From: Isoetes taiwanensis
Taxonomy: Eukaryota > Streptophyta > Lycopodiopsida > Isoetales > Isoetaceae
Length of the DNA: 64,000 nucleotides
Reading direction: 5' to 3'
Assembly: GCA_021234155.1 (NCBI GenBank)
Contig: JAJEKV010000017.1
Location: 21,235,449-21,299,448 of the forward strand
The stretch's first letter is position 1, and each line of letters begins with the position of its first letter. A program made the translations under genes and the position numbers. Below, in pieces: positions 23,301 through 34,497 of the stretch. The notes under the pieces were generated by a model. The model saw nothing but the letters and a program-made list of their open reading frames with translations. It ran no database searches and was not told where the DNA came from.

Positions 23301-24980
23301 TGCTTTTACTTGTTTTGTTGCTTTACGTTGTTGATATGTTGCGGTTCTTTCATAATGGAGCCCGATATGTCGAAATGTATGGACAATATTGGCATATATC
23401 GCGCCATGCATATATGCTTGCAATAACACGTGGGCTCAACTTTCACATGTCCTAGCGTTGTTTCAGGTTTAGCAAAACTTGAATATGCATTATCTTAGGA
23501 TAATAATCTCTCGTGAGCATTTTCGGTTTCGTGGTCTTGTGCTTTACTCCTTAGAGCAAGAACGTCACAGGGAATGTCAAATATATCTTTTGCGAGGATA
23601 AACCAGGGGAAGTTTTGCCATTGTTGTGGAGGACTATTAATAGAAATCATCAAGAGTTAAGCGGTGAACACAAGTAGTTTTAGGCTGCGACAAGTAGCTT
23701 TCGACACGCTTTCCTATACGCTTTTCATAATGCAAATGATTTTCATTAATAGGTCAATATGTGCATATGTTGAAGGTTATTTGTCTTATATTGCCTAAAA
23801 ACATATCTAGCTAGAATACATGAGCAAGAATAGGCACGGAAAAAGCGGATAAGCCATTCTATCCGCAATATGCAACCTAAAATGCCTAAAACATCATGAT
23901 AACTTTCAGCTAGATGCAAGAGCCCAAATAGTCATATTTTGAGGGCAAGAAGGAGAAGGGCGATGATATAACAAGGATCCAAAAAGAAAGTTCCAATTCA
24001 TTGCAAAGAAATTATACTGAATCAGTCATTTTCATTGTTGAACACACCGATGCTAAGTTGTTATATGGTGCTAGCATAGTGGAACTTCCTATAGTTACTA
24101 ATGATTTTTTGATGTTTTCAAAATTTGCATTCTTTTAATGAATGCATGTTACGGCGCAATATATTTGTTGCATCATTTTTTAGAATTCTGGGTCAGACTG
24201 TTTTGTTTTGTTTGCTGACCTAAGGAGGTAAATGTTACAGTTCACTTTTGTGGCAAGTAGAAGATCAAGGAGGAGTCTTCCAGAAAATAAGCCTCAATAT
24301 TAGAGGAAGGTATCAAGAAGAAGTCTTCCATGCAATAAGCAACATAATTTGGATTATAATACTATTAGAGAATGTAGCAAAGCTATGAATGACGTGATTG
24401 TCACCACAATAAAGTTCTGCTCTATTTCCTTTATTAAGGCTCCTAGTTTGATTGGTGTTAAATTGATGGATCATTTACCTCGTTGAAAGTTGATAAATGG
24501 TCAGAAGCGCAATTGTGATTCTTCATAAACATTTGTGGAAGGCCATCTTGGACAATACTAGACAGCACTTCTCTCTTTTGTATAGAAAGATGTTGCAGCA
24601 TGGAATGTATTGATATCAACAAATCTAGAAAATCACAATATAGGTGAAAATATTTCTAAGCATATGGGAAACAAATACATCTTCCACCATGTTTATTTAA
24701 AGTCGAAAATGTCAATCTTTGCACAAGAACGTATCTATTTTGAATGAACTTAACTTTTAAGATTGCCGAATGTGAAATATAATTAGCTTAGGTGCTTATT
24801 GCTTAAGGGCAAGGATCAAATAGATATTGGACACAACCCTTTTGCATAAATCGTTACAAACACAAAAACTATAATGGAAATTTATGACCATTAAAAAGGT
24901 TATCACATAGGACATAAATATAGATTGCAATTGGACATAAGCATGGTCTCTATGGACATTAAAATTAAATCAATTCAATT
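20371..24980. other. Gene-free stretch
   Basis: About 4.6 kb of AT-rich DNA with only short, uninterpretable frames on both strands. I recognise no domain, RNA gene or transposon protein. Confidence 0.45.
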
Positions 24981-24983
24981 CAT

Positions 24984-25160
24984 TTTGGGTTGCCCCTAGG
25001 GGCAAGCCCTCGATTGATTGGGTTTATGGCATATTCTAAGTATATGCCAAGATATGTCGAAATATGCCAATGATCGCCCAAAGTCGCTATCGGTGTACAT
25101 TGGCGGTGGCCGTTGTTGTTGGGCATCCACTTTGAAAACCGGCTAACCTGTTCTTGCTCC
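24984..25160 (+). repeat. Dispersed palindromic repeat, copy 4
   Basis: TTTGGGTTGCCCCTAGGGGC at 24986, then GGCATATTC, AGTATATGCC and AAACCGGCTAACC, parallel to the copy at 20186. Confidence 0.75.
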
Positions 25161-26000
25161 TCCTAAGCAATCTACGAAAGCATTGAAGCATCGAGACATT
25201 GACTCTGCTCTGCTCTTCGTGTAGGTAAAGTTACTCTTGCTTTTGAATTAGGTTTATGTTGAAAGCAACAATACTTACTTTGTATTCATCCATAAAGCTT
25301 TCTCCAAAACCGGTGAATAATGTACTCTTGATCTGAGTTAGAATTCTTTCTCTGTATCCAAAGTATTGGGTGTGCAAGCTGTCTTGAAGGCCACAAAGCC
25401 ACCGCACACTACTCGAAACAAGCATTTGTAAGTGACATTTTGAACTCTATTTGTTCGTTTGTTTTCCATTTCTTTGTGGACCCATACTTTTCGCTAGGTT
25501 CCGTTTTGACTTGATGGGTCTTATGAAGCATGCTTCTTTTAACACTGCCAGAGATGGCTGCAAGATACAAATAAGCTACAAAACGTTTATGTATTTTGGG
25601 CTTTACTATTAGATACTTAGTAGTCTCTAGCATAAGCATTTCCTACGCTTTGCCAAGCAGTGCATGAGTCCCAAGTAACAAATTCGCTTCAAGTGCAACC
25701 ATGCCATGGTAGGGTTGCAACTCAAATCTTTGGAATCGAGTTTTCATTTGTACTGAGTCTTACCAATATTGAATGTACATATTTTTAAACGTCATGACGA
25801 ATGGTATATGACTACTGTGTTGATCCATTGTTTAGTTGTCCGGTACATGTTTTCTTGTGATTGAAGAAGACATTTAGAACCGTGCCTTAAAATAGTTCTT
25901 AAGGTTTGACTCTTTATACTAGGCAGAAGAAGAACAAGAAAGAGGGATGTAAAATTCTAGAAAATAGATGCTTAACAGACATTAGCAACATGGATATTGA
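25161..26000. other. No gene seen upstream of the membrane-protein gene
   Basis: Minus frames at 25231-25639 show no domain. The last 100 bp are lysine-codon rich and may belong to an upstream exon of the gene at 26010. Confidence 0.35.
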
Positions 26001-26009
26001 CGTGGAGCA

Positions 26010-26969
26010 GATTACAAAACAAAAGAAAAAGCAAAAGCCCCTAATCACGGTGAGAAGATTGAGGTTAAAGATGTTGAGCAACAAGTTGAGAAAGATGAGG
26101 TGCTGGATGTTAAACAAGTTGAAGAGCAAGTTGCCACACCTGCATTCAGATATAATGTATTATTTTCCATAATTCTTCACCCACCTATTAATTTAGATCA
26201 ATATTTTGTGGAGAAGTTATTGGAGTTAAGAGCCGGGGATGGTTTTGAAGTAAACAAACTACTAGTAAATGTCTGGTATGCCATGGGGATATGTGCACTA
26301 ATCTACACCATGCTTCTCATTCCTGGGGGAAGAAGGTTGGCAAATTTGTTTGCTACTGGAGCTTTTGCATTGTTACCATATTTTGGGCTATGGCGGCCTC
26401 CACCACCTAAGATTGGGAGAGATGAGATACATAAATGGCCTCTTAATTTGTTGGAATCAAAGCTCCTTTCTGTGGTAGGTTGTTCGTAAAGCACATGCAT
26501 TATCTGATGTCAATAAGACCTCTACTTGGCATGATATTTTAGCTTTATGATTATATAGGCAGTGACTATTGGAGCAGTCGTCTTAGCCAGTAACACTATT
26601 TTCCTAGACAGTGGAACGTGGCTTGAGTATTGGTAGTACGCTATCAATTGACTTTGTAACGCTATCATTACTCGCACCATTTTGGGTCTACAATGATATG
26701 ACAATTCGTCAATGGTAAGTGCTTTTTATTTTTTAATTAATTTTCTATGAAGGACTTAAGGGCATTTGGAAAAGGAAAACTGAAAATCGTATGATAGCGG
26801 ATGATCTGATTCATATTGCATTCTCAAATTATTATTACTGGGTGGAGAAGGGCTTGTGGCTGATACCATTTTCTTTAGTTCCTGTTGTTGGTCTAGCTGT
26901 ATACCTCTTGCTCAGACCATCTTTACCTTCATCTGTGCTGGAGAAAACTGCGCCAACTGAAACATAGTA
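26010..26969 (+). pseudogene. Multi-pass membrane protein, probably plastid; three exons with lesions
   Basis: Exon 1 (about 26010-26473) has a charged Lys/Glu start, then HPPINLDQYFVEKLLELRAG, VNVWYAMGICALIYTMLLIP (a membrane segment) and LLPYFGLWRPPPPKIGRDE. It ends at a GTAGGT donor. Exon 2 (about 26559-26717) begins AVTIGAVVLA, breaks frame after GTWLEYW, then continues LSIDFVTLSLLAPFWVYNDM to TIRQW at a GTAAGT donor. Exon 3 (about 26850-26969) reads WVEKGLWLIPFSLVPVVGLA, then YLLLRPSLP and a TAG stop. The pattern matches a conserved chloroplast membrane protein of plants whose name I cannot give with certainty. Lesions: a short loss plus frame change in exon 2, and ACTG where the exon 3 acceptor should read ACAG. 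Confidence 0.6.
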
Positions 26970-28120
26970 AGTGGATCTTAAATGTGCACATGGAGTGTCA
27001 CACTGAAGAAATATACTTACACATATAATTGAAACCACTAACTGCTTTAGAACACAGGCATATTGCAGGAGGCTTTCCATCACAGGATCATCTCGAACTA
27101 AATTTATCTATTCCACTCAAACAGAACCTTAGAGGTAATGCCACTTGAAACTGTGCATGCCACCTGTTGAATCTGAATGTAACTTTTCCCTTCTGACCAA
27201 TGACCTACATCATGTTGGTATACTTAAGATCACGAGAAGTGTTCATGGGGTGATTTCATAGTCAATATATATTTAAGTACGTGATGCCAAAAGCATTTAA
27301 CCAAGTAATTTAAATGACAAAATTCTTTATTTGCAATCTTTTCTTTCCAATGATTCTTAGCAGGTCGCTATTAGTGATGCAAACGGGTACCATCACCTTC
27401 ATAAAAAGTCAATGTTTTAAAATAGCAATTTCGATTTATTGTTTAGTATGTTATCAAGTACTCTATTGTCTTCAACTATGACTTAAGCCACTTCACCCTC
27501 CGGCCATGGAGGGCAACCCTCCGTGCGCAGCACCTTGTTCTTTTTCGCACGTTTGCACAAATGCAAGTTGACACTTTGAAGCAATTCTAGAGTGTCCACG
27601 TTGCTGCCAGGTGAGACTTTTGTGCATGTGGCTGCTGTTTCCGTCGTTTGATTTCATCTACGACTTCAGAAATTCATGGAAATTCCAAGTCAGAGGCAGT
27701 TATGGGTGCGCCGGGATATCTTGCGGAACCGATCCTTATTTCTGTTAAGCATAAAACTTTCTTCACCGTCAGTCCAGGAGCTAGAGAAGCAAGTATCCTA
27801 TCGATTAATCTATATATACATTTCACATTCCTATAGATTTTTGTTCGAATTTGGCATACGAAGCTCGACGGTGTCCGGATGCGAGCCCCTCCAAATGCCA
27901 AAGCCGGGCACTATTTCTGGTAACTAATGCATCCATGAAAGTTTCCATGACAAGTTTTAGATTTAGTTAACGGCATGGTTGCAAATTCTACTAAGGACGA
28001 TGACATTATGGAGCATCAGTGCAATCCGATAACGAAAACCATCGACTGTAAAAAGCTAAAGGATTGAGAATGTTGTTGGATAATGATCTGAAACAACATT
28101 GGCGGGATTTTGGGTTTTAT
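26970..28120. other. No gene seen
   Basis: Mixed sequence. A short inverted pair CCCTCCGGCC / GGAGGG lies near 27498. No domain in any frame. Confidence 0.45.
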
Positions 28121-28139
28121 CGAATATCTTACTAGGTTG

Positions 28140-28830
28140 TTCACCTACAATGGCTACTTATTCGAAGCATATATTTTGGTTGCAATTACCTTGGCAATTT
28201 CTAATCAAAAGCAAGATGAAGGTACAATTTATCTATAACATAGCGCCCAAGATTATGGAGAACGAAGGGACTTCAATAACAAGGAATGAGGCCTATTTTC
28301 TTCTCCAAGAGTGTTCAAAGACAAAGGATCTACATGGCGGGCAAAGTACAAGTCCTCATGATTCAAAATAATCGACTCGGTTTCGGTTTTGGGGACCATC
28401 TTATCGGGTTGTTTACTTAATATGGATATTTGTTTGAAACAAACCAAGCATTTGATAAATTGTGACACCAAGTGCCTCTGATTGGGCTGCATTGATTTTG
28501 GCAAATGCAACACACGAGCAAGGTGTGACCATTAATTTGTACCGCACCACCAAGGAGCTAGGGGTGGAAAAAGATAAGTATATCTATGTTGCAGTTCTTA
28601 AGGCATGTCGTCCAATAAAAGTTCTTATGCAAGGTAGGGTAGTCCATTGTCGGATTATAGAAAGCATGGCCCATATGAGCGTTATAATTGCTAGCATCAC
28701 GGTGGATATGTATGCTAAGTGTGGGAGCATGGAAGAGGCGAAAATGTTTTTGATAAGTTATTAGATCCGGATGTAGTGTTATGGGGTGCTCTCATTACGG
28801 GATATGCCCGACAAAAGCGAAAGTGTTACC
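28140..28830 (+). pseudogene. PPR protein relic
   Basis: Pieces in several frames: LLQECSKTKDLHGGQ (28300), QNNRLGFGFGDHLIGLFT (28360-28410), SDWAALILANATHEQGV, then LYRTTKELGVEKDKYIYVAV and LKAC (28470-28610), GRVVHCRIIES, then DMYAKCGSMEEAKMF, then DPDVVLWGALITGYAR after a frame change near 28745. These are typical 31-36 residue PLS-type pentatricopeptide repeats, RNA-binding proteins of plastids and mitochondria that often act in RNA editing. At least four frame changes. After 28830 similarity fades. Confidence 0.8.
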
Positions 28831-28989
28831 CCCTGGACTGTTTGGAATGACCACGGATTACCTCCATTTTGTGGTACCGGATCCAGCGGCTTGGAACTCC
28901 CGTGGGCTTGTTCTTTTCGCTTCCGGTTTGAAAGCGCTTGGTTAGGGTGTCCATTTCATTCCGGCGGCTAGTGCTCCCGGCCTCTCTGA

Positions 28990-29480
28990 AAACCCCGATC
29001 AATCGGCATGCGCATCGGCAAACACAATCGTTAATGCACCTACATTCTTCCCAATTTGGTGTTCACTCTTTCCAAATTCGAACCATTGACAAAGATCGAT
29101 CTCAGCCCGGCCCGAAATAGCAAGAATCCAGGAAAAACAAACAAAGCGACTCAAATCTTTTGCTAAACATCTGAAATTGAATACAATACAAATTAAGAAT
29201 CATATTCCAAACCATGGCAAGAAATACCTTTAACCATCATTCATTTAAATTGGATTTATGTCTGTTCCAAAAGCACGCCACTTTTGCATACCCTTTTCTC
29301 AATATAGTGTTTTGTTGTGTGACATGCTGTTTTGCATTGTTGCAAATTTTTGCATTATAGTAGTGGGTGGTTTAACATTTTCTTGTTTTAGTGAGAAGAA
29401 TGTGGTGTTTCAATAGCATTTGTAGATAACAACACATCAATATACACATAACACTTTTTACATTGTATTCACTTGATATG
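28990..29480. other. No gene seen
   Basis: AT-rich spacer downstream of the FCP1-like gene's stop codon (29490). It would contain that gene's 3' UTR and poly(A) region. Confidence 0.4.
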
Positions 29481-29489
29481 AAGATTATA

Positions 29490-30131
29490 TCATGGAGGGA
29501 CTAGTCCTTTCTTTGTCAAATAACTCTCCAAATAGGGATCCATCTCCTTAGTCCGATCTAGTTCTGGATGCGTTTTGACAACATCTGATACTGTTTTACC
29601 AGAAGCCAAGCCACTCATGATGGACATGAATAGTACTAGAAACTCATCTGTTGAGTAATCTTGTGGAGTATAAGTTGGTGGATTTAGAGCCTGACCTTGA
29701 TTATAAAATCACTTAAGAGCATCATCATCTACTATTATGATGTCCTCTTTCTTTTGAATGCCAAGCTGATACATCATAGTACCAAGATGTTTCACGAAGA
29801 CCGGTTTGCCATCCGGATCTCTTGGATGTGGAAACTTTATACACTTACTTTGGTCCCAAATCGTCACAAAGTCTCGATTCATGTCTGGTAACACCCTAAG
29901 TACTTCATCAACATTTCTGCGTTCCATTGAGGACCAGATGGCAACTCGAAACAATCTGAACGCCTCATTCATCATATCTTCTAAGTGTGGACGAGGATAG
30001 ATCCACTTAGTGTTCGACTCTAGAGGGACTTGCTCGAAGTCATCCCTGTTAATAAGCTTCTTAGGAAACGTTTTACAAAGGACACCATTCAGATCGAAGA
30101 CAATGATTTTGTCACAAGCAGGTGGAGGCAT
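29490..30131 (-). CDS. FCP1-like (HAD) domain, unit A, with the gene's true C-terminus
   Basis: The terminal exon of the locus, read on minus from the PPPACDK block. Motif I is IIVFDLNGVLC. The central block is YPRPHLEDMMNEAFRLF, then VAIWSSMERRNVDEVL (motif II Ser). Motif III is IIIVDDDALK. A TGA follows at about 29711 where unit C has TGC (Cys). Beyond it the same frame continues NPPTYTPQDYSTDEF, then SGLASGKTVSDVVKTHPEL and YLTKKGLVPP to a TGA at 29490. Known: FCP1/SCP proteins are Mg-dependent aspartyl phosphatases with a DxDxT/V loop; here the second Asp is Asn. The upstream splice acceptor reads TTCAT where units B and C read TTCAG. Only this unit retains the C-terminal about 50 residues. 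Confidence 0.7.
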
Positions 30132-31822
30132 GAACCATGGAAAACAAAGAGTTAGCCATGCAAAGTGTTACGCATTACCGCCAAGCGTTTTATCCTTCAT
30201 AAATAAGCTACATATCGCGCTGGCGTGAATTACCTTTCATCGTCGCCGTCATCCCGCGGCGAGTCGTGGCGTCTACTTCACTCCCCGGATGCTTCTTTGT
30301 CGGAAGCATGAACGCCACCGTTAAGTTCGGACACGTTCTCTTCTATGAAAGCTACCACGGGGGTTTGATTATTAACCTCGGTGGTTGCATCCGAGATTGC
30401 ATGATCATCACCGGGCGGTATCGGGCTGCCGATCGTACCCCAAAATTTGGACATTACCGGTTGGAATGTTATGAAGCATGGACTCCAAATTTTTCCATGG
30501 TCTCAATTCCGCTCTAGCATTTCGACCTTCTCCTCGGGGGTTGCATTGCTTTTTGAACATTTTGAGTTGCACTTTCGGGCTTTTTGTGAACTAGTATTCC
30601 TTACGCCCTTTGTAAGGTACCAAAGCCCACGGGTTTTATCTTTAGCCAGGACCCCAATCAGTAGTGGCTAGTACCTTTTCGAAGAACACTTGAGGAAATC
30701 CTGGACTGGTCATCATTGTGAAACTTAAACATCTTCTTGATGTCTTGGGCCTCTCTACCAATATACCCTCCAACATGCAATTCCACGGCAAGTGGTATCA
30801 AGTAGTGCAAATGCCTCAACAAGATAGCTTGCGGATTGTTTGCAAACCCATGTTTATTCAAAGGGTCCCTTTTTTTTTTTGTCGGCAATTCGGTGATGTC
30901 TTTTTCGGTAGAGGTTAGGAACATCAAATTCCTCGCCTTCATTTGCTTCATCCTCATCATCTGCTTTGTAGAAGACATTTTTCAAGTTGGGTTCATCCAA
31001 AAGAAAACACTGCCATGCACCTTTATCCGATGCCCCTTTGCTCTTAGCTACCTCATAGTCGTCATCTGGCACAAGGGATATCATTATGAAGATTATACAA
31101 GCGCTTTTATACTGCATCCTCAAATCAGTATCCTTTGTCTCAAAGAGAAGAGAGCCTTCCCTAACGACCTTTAGGCATTCCAAGTCGTATGAAGCCACCA
31201 AAGCATGCATATGAGGCTCTCCTGGGGGGCATATGATGACAATAGTAAAGAGCTTCTGAGTTGTTAAGCCTATGCAGCTACTAAAAAAACTGTTGTACTC
31301 CTGTTGAGTCATCCCCTTCTCTCCTTTTGCAGTCCTGCTATCCAATACAAACAGAGAAATATTACGAGGGCCTATTGTTGTATCGGGTAGGAGACCTTTA
31401 TAGCCAGTAGAGACCAGGTATTGGAGTGCAGGTAAGTCACCACCAACATCTTTCAGGACGGCAACCTTTCTTCTCAGCTCAGCCATCACCTTATCAGATA
31501 GCTTTGAGGTGTGCTGTTGGTTCTTTGATTTCCTGTTTTGCAGAAATTCCTTCGACCAAAAGACGTATTTCTTGATGTCATCAGCAGACACGCCATACTT
31601 GTCTAGCAGGCCGACTTCAGACAATGTTACATCACCAGATAGCTTCTGAAGTTCTTCACCAACTGCTACCTTCATAACTCGCATGTTCTTTATATGAGTG
31701 CAACAATCAATGAAGGACATTTTATCCTTAACTGAAGAAGCCTTCTTGTACAGAACTTCTTTGTGTATGCATTGATTTAACAACCAAATGATTTCATCAT
31801 CTTGAAGGCGTTGTACTTGAAA
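29643..31822 (-). repeat. Tandem unit A (2.18 kb)
   Basis: Left edge at GAAACTCATCTGTTGAG (29643), right edge at the CTTGAAGGCGTTGTACT word (about 31801-31817). It contains one FCP1-like exon and one core exon. The FCP1 exon is almost identical to unit B at an offset of 2180. Confidence 0.93.
30240..31783 (-). CDS. Unrecognised conserved core protein, unit A
   Basis: The best-preserved copy: 309 codons stay open from 31783 to 30854. Order of segments: VSADDIKKYVFWSKEFLQNR, a Lys/Ser linker, LSDKVMAELRRKVAVLKD, then GDLPALQYLVSTGYKGLLPD, then NISLFVLDSRTAKGEKG, KLFTIVIICPPGEPHMHALV, DKGAWQCFLLDEPNLKNVFY and a DEDEANEGEEFD acidic stretch. Downstream, in poorer sequence, follow ILLRHLHYLIPLAVELHVGG and a coiled coil of the type EKAEMLERERETMEKNLESM. 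The alternating strands and helices suggest an alpha/beta enzyme-like fold, but I recognise no family. It joins the FCP1-like exon through an intron with a GTAATT donor. Confidence 0.55.
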
Positions 31823-32311
31823 CTCATCTGTTGAGTAATCTTGTGGAGTATAAGTTGGTGGATTTAGAGCCTGACCTTGATTATAAAATCACTTAAGAGC
31901 ATCATCATCTACTATTATGATGTCCTCTTTCTTTTGAATGCCAAGCTGATACATCATAGTACCAAGATGTTTCACGAAGACCGGTTTGCCATCCGGATCT
32001 CTTGGATGTGGAAACTTTATACACTTACTTTGGTCCCAAATCGTCACAAAGTCTCGATTCATGTCTGGTAACACCCTAAGTACTTCATCAACATTTCTGC
32101 GTTCCATTGAGGACCAGATGGCAACTCGAAACAATCTGAACGCCTCATTCATCATATCTTCTAAGTGTGGACGAGGATAGATCCACTTAGTGTTCGACTC
32201 TAGAGGGACTTGCTCGAAGTCATCCCTGTTAATAAGCTTCTTAGGAAACGTTTTACAAAGGACACCATTCAGATCGAAGACAATGATTTTGTCACAAGCA
32301 GGTGGAGGCCT
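31818..32311 (-). CDS. FCP1-like (HAD) domain, unit B
   Basis: Same exon as in unit A, with an intact acceptor TTCAG at 32313. Motifs DLNGVL, AIWSS and VDDDALK are present. It shares the TGA (about 31891) with unit A. After that codon the frame continues QDYSTDEFQ and runs directly into VQRLQDDEIIWLL of unit A, so the tandem junction itself is in frame. Confidence 0.7.
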
Positions 32312-34005
32312 GAACCATGGAAAACAAAGAGTTAGCCATGCAAAAGTGTTCTGCATTACACGCCAAGCGCGTTTTATCCTTCATAAATAAGCTACATATC
32401 GCGCTTGGCGTGAATTACCTTTCATCGTCGCCGTCATCCGCAGCAGTCGTAGCGTCTACTTCACTCCCCGGATGCTTACTGTCAGAAGCATGAACGCCAC
32501 CGTTAAGTTCGGACACGTTCTCTTCTATGAAAGCTACCACAGGGGTTTGATTCCTAACCTCAGTGGTTGCATCTGAGATTGCATGACCATCCTGGCTGGT
32601 ATCAGGAACTGCCGCAATCGTACCCCCAAGCTGGACATTACCAGTTGGAATGTTATGAAGCATGGACTCCAAATTTTTCTCCATGGTCTCACGTTCCCGC
32701 TCTAGCATTTCGGCCTTCTCCTCGGGGGTTGCATTGCTTTTTGAACATTCTGGAGTTGCACTTTCGGGCTTTTGTGAACTAGTATTACGCTTACGCCCTT
32801 TGTAAGGTACCAAAGCCCACGGGTTTTATCTTTGACAGGACCCCAATCAGCGTGGCTAGTACCTTTTCGAAGAACACTTGAGGAAATCCACGGACTGGTC
32901 ATCGTTGACGAAACTTAAACATCTTCTTGATGTCTTGGGGCCTCTCTACCAATATACCCTCCAACATGCAATTCCACGACAAGTGGTATCAAGTAGTGCA
33001 AATGCCTCAACAAGATAGCTTGCCCGTTGTTTGCAAACCCATGTTTATTCAAGGGTCCCTTTTCTTTTGTCGGCAATTCCAGAGTGATGTCTTTTTAGGT
33101 AGGGGTTAGGAACATCAAATTCCTCGCCTTCATTTGCTTCATCCTCATTATCTGCTTTGTAGAAGACATTTTTCAAGTTGGGTTCATCCAAAAGAAAACA
33201 ACGCCATGCACCTTTATCCGATGCCCCTTTGCTCTTAACTACCTCATAGTTAGCCGCATCGGCACAAGGGATATCATTATGAAGATTATACAAAGCGCTT
33301 TTATCTTTGCATCCTCAAATCGGTATCCTTTGTCTCAAAGAGAAGAGAGCTTCCCTAACGACCTTTAGGCATTCCAAGTCGTTATGAAGCCACCAAAGCA
33401 TGCATATGAGGCTCTCACGGGGGCATATGATGACAATAGTAAAGAGCTTACGAGTTGTTAAGCCTATCACGACTACTAAAAAAAATCTGTTGTACTCTGT
33501 TGAGTCATCCCCTTCTCTCCTTTTTGCAGATCCTGCTATCCAATACAAAGAGAAATATTACGAGGGCCTATTGTTGTATCGGTAGGAGACCTTTATAACC
33601 GATGAGAGACCAGGTATTGGAGTGCGGGTGTAAGTCACCACCAACATCTTTCGGGGCGGCAGCCTTTCTTCTCCATTTCAACCATCACCTTATCGGATAG
33701 CTTTGAGGTGTCTTTGTTGGTTCTTTGATTTCTGTTTTGCAGAAATTCCTTCGACCAAAAGGCGTATTTCTTGATGTCATCAGCCGAACCGCCATACTTG
33801 TCTAGCGGGCCGACTTGGAACAATGTTACATCACCGGATAGCCGAAGTTCTTCACCAACTGCTACCTTCATAACTCGCATGTTCTTTATATGAGTGCAAC
33901 AATCAATGAAGGACATTTTATCATTAACTTGAAGAAGCCTTCTTGTACGTAACTTCTTTGTTTATGCATTGATTTAACAACCAAATGATTTCATCATCTT
34001 GAAGG
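31823..34005 (-). repeat. Tandem unit B (2.18 kb)
   Basis: Starts at TGAAACTCATCTGTTGAG (31818) and ends before the same word at about 34012. Clean up to about 32830. Beyond that it differs from unit A at very many CAG/CTG positions. Confidence 0.93.
32415..33950 (-). pseudogene. Unrecognised conserved core protein, unit B (many frame breaks)
   Basis: The C-terminal 132 codons (32813-32415) are open: Ser/Thr-rich, then the coiled coil NATPEEKAEMLERERETMEK, an acidic Ala/Thr tail and DDGDDER before the GTAATT donor. The rest (32830-33950) is split into short frames such as MSFIDCCTHIKNMRVMKVAV and DKGAWRCFLLDEPNLKNVFY by small indels near CAG/CTG. These breaks may be sequence artefacts. Confidence 0.55.
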
Positions 34006-34497
34006 CCACTTGAAACTCATCGTTGAGTAATCTTGTGGAGTATAAGTTGGTGGATTTAGAGCGACCTTGATTATAAAAGCACTTAAGAGCATCATCATCT
34101 ACTATTATGATGTCCTCTTTCTTTTGAATGCCAAGCTGATCCATCATAGTACCAAGATGTTTCCGCGAAGACCGGTTTGCCATCCGGATCTCTTGGATGT
34201 GGAAACTTTATACACTTACTTTGGTCCCAAATCGTCCACAAAGTCTCGATTCATGCACGGTAACACCCTAAGTACTTCATCAACATTCCATTGAGGACCC
34301 GGATGGCAACTTCGAAACAATCTGAGCGCCTCATTCATCATATCTTCTAAGTGTGGGCGAGGATAGATCCACTTAGTGTTCGACTCTAGAGGGACTTGCT
34401 CGAAGTCATCCCTGTTAATAAGCTTCTTAGGAAACGTTTTACAAAGGACACCATTCAGATCGAAGACAATGATTTTGTCACAAGCAGGTGGAGGCCT
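34006..34497 (-). pseudogene. FCP1-like (HAD) domain, unit C
   Basis: Open from the acceptor TTCAG (34499) through DLNGVLC and IYPRPHLEDMMNEALRLF. The frame then breaks near 34300 (RSCHPGPQWNVDEVL). It resumes as KHLGTMMDQLGIQKKEDIII, VDDDALKCFYNQG with TGC instead of TGA, and breaks again at a lost CAG (GGTCGCTC for GGTCAGGCTC). Confidence 0.65.

Noticed and set aside
29697-32390. Plus-strand open frames repeated at 2180-bp offset
   Set aside because: Antisense shadows of the FCP1-like exons, which carry the recognisable motifs on the minus strand.
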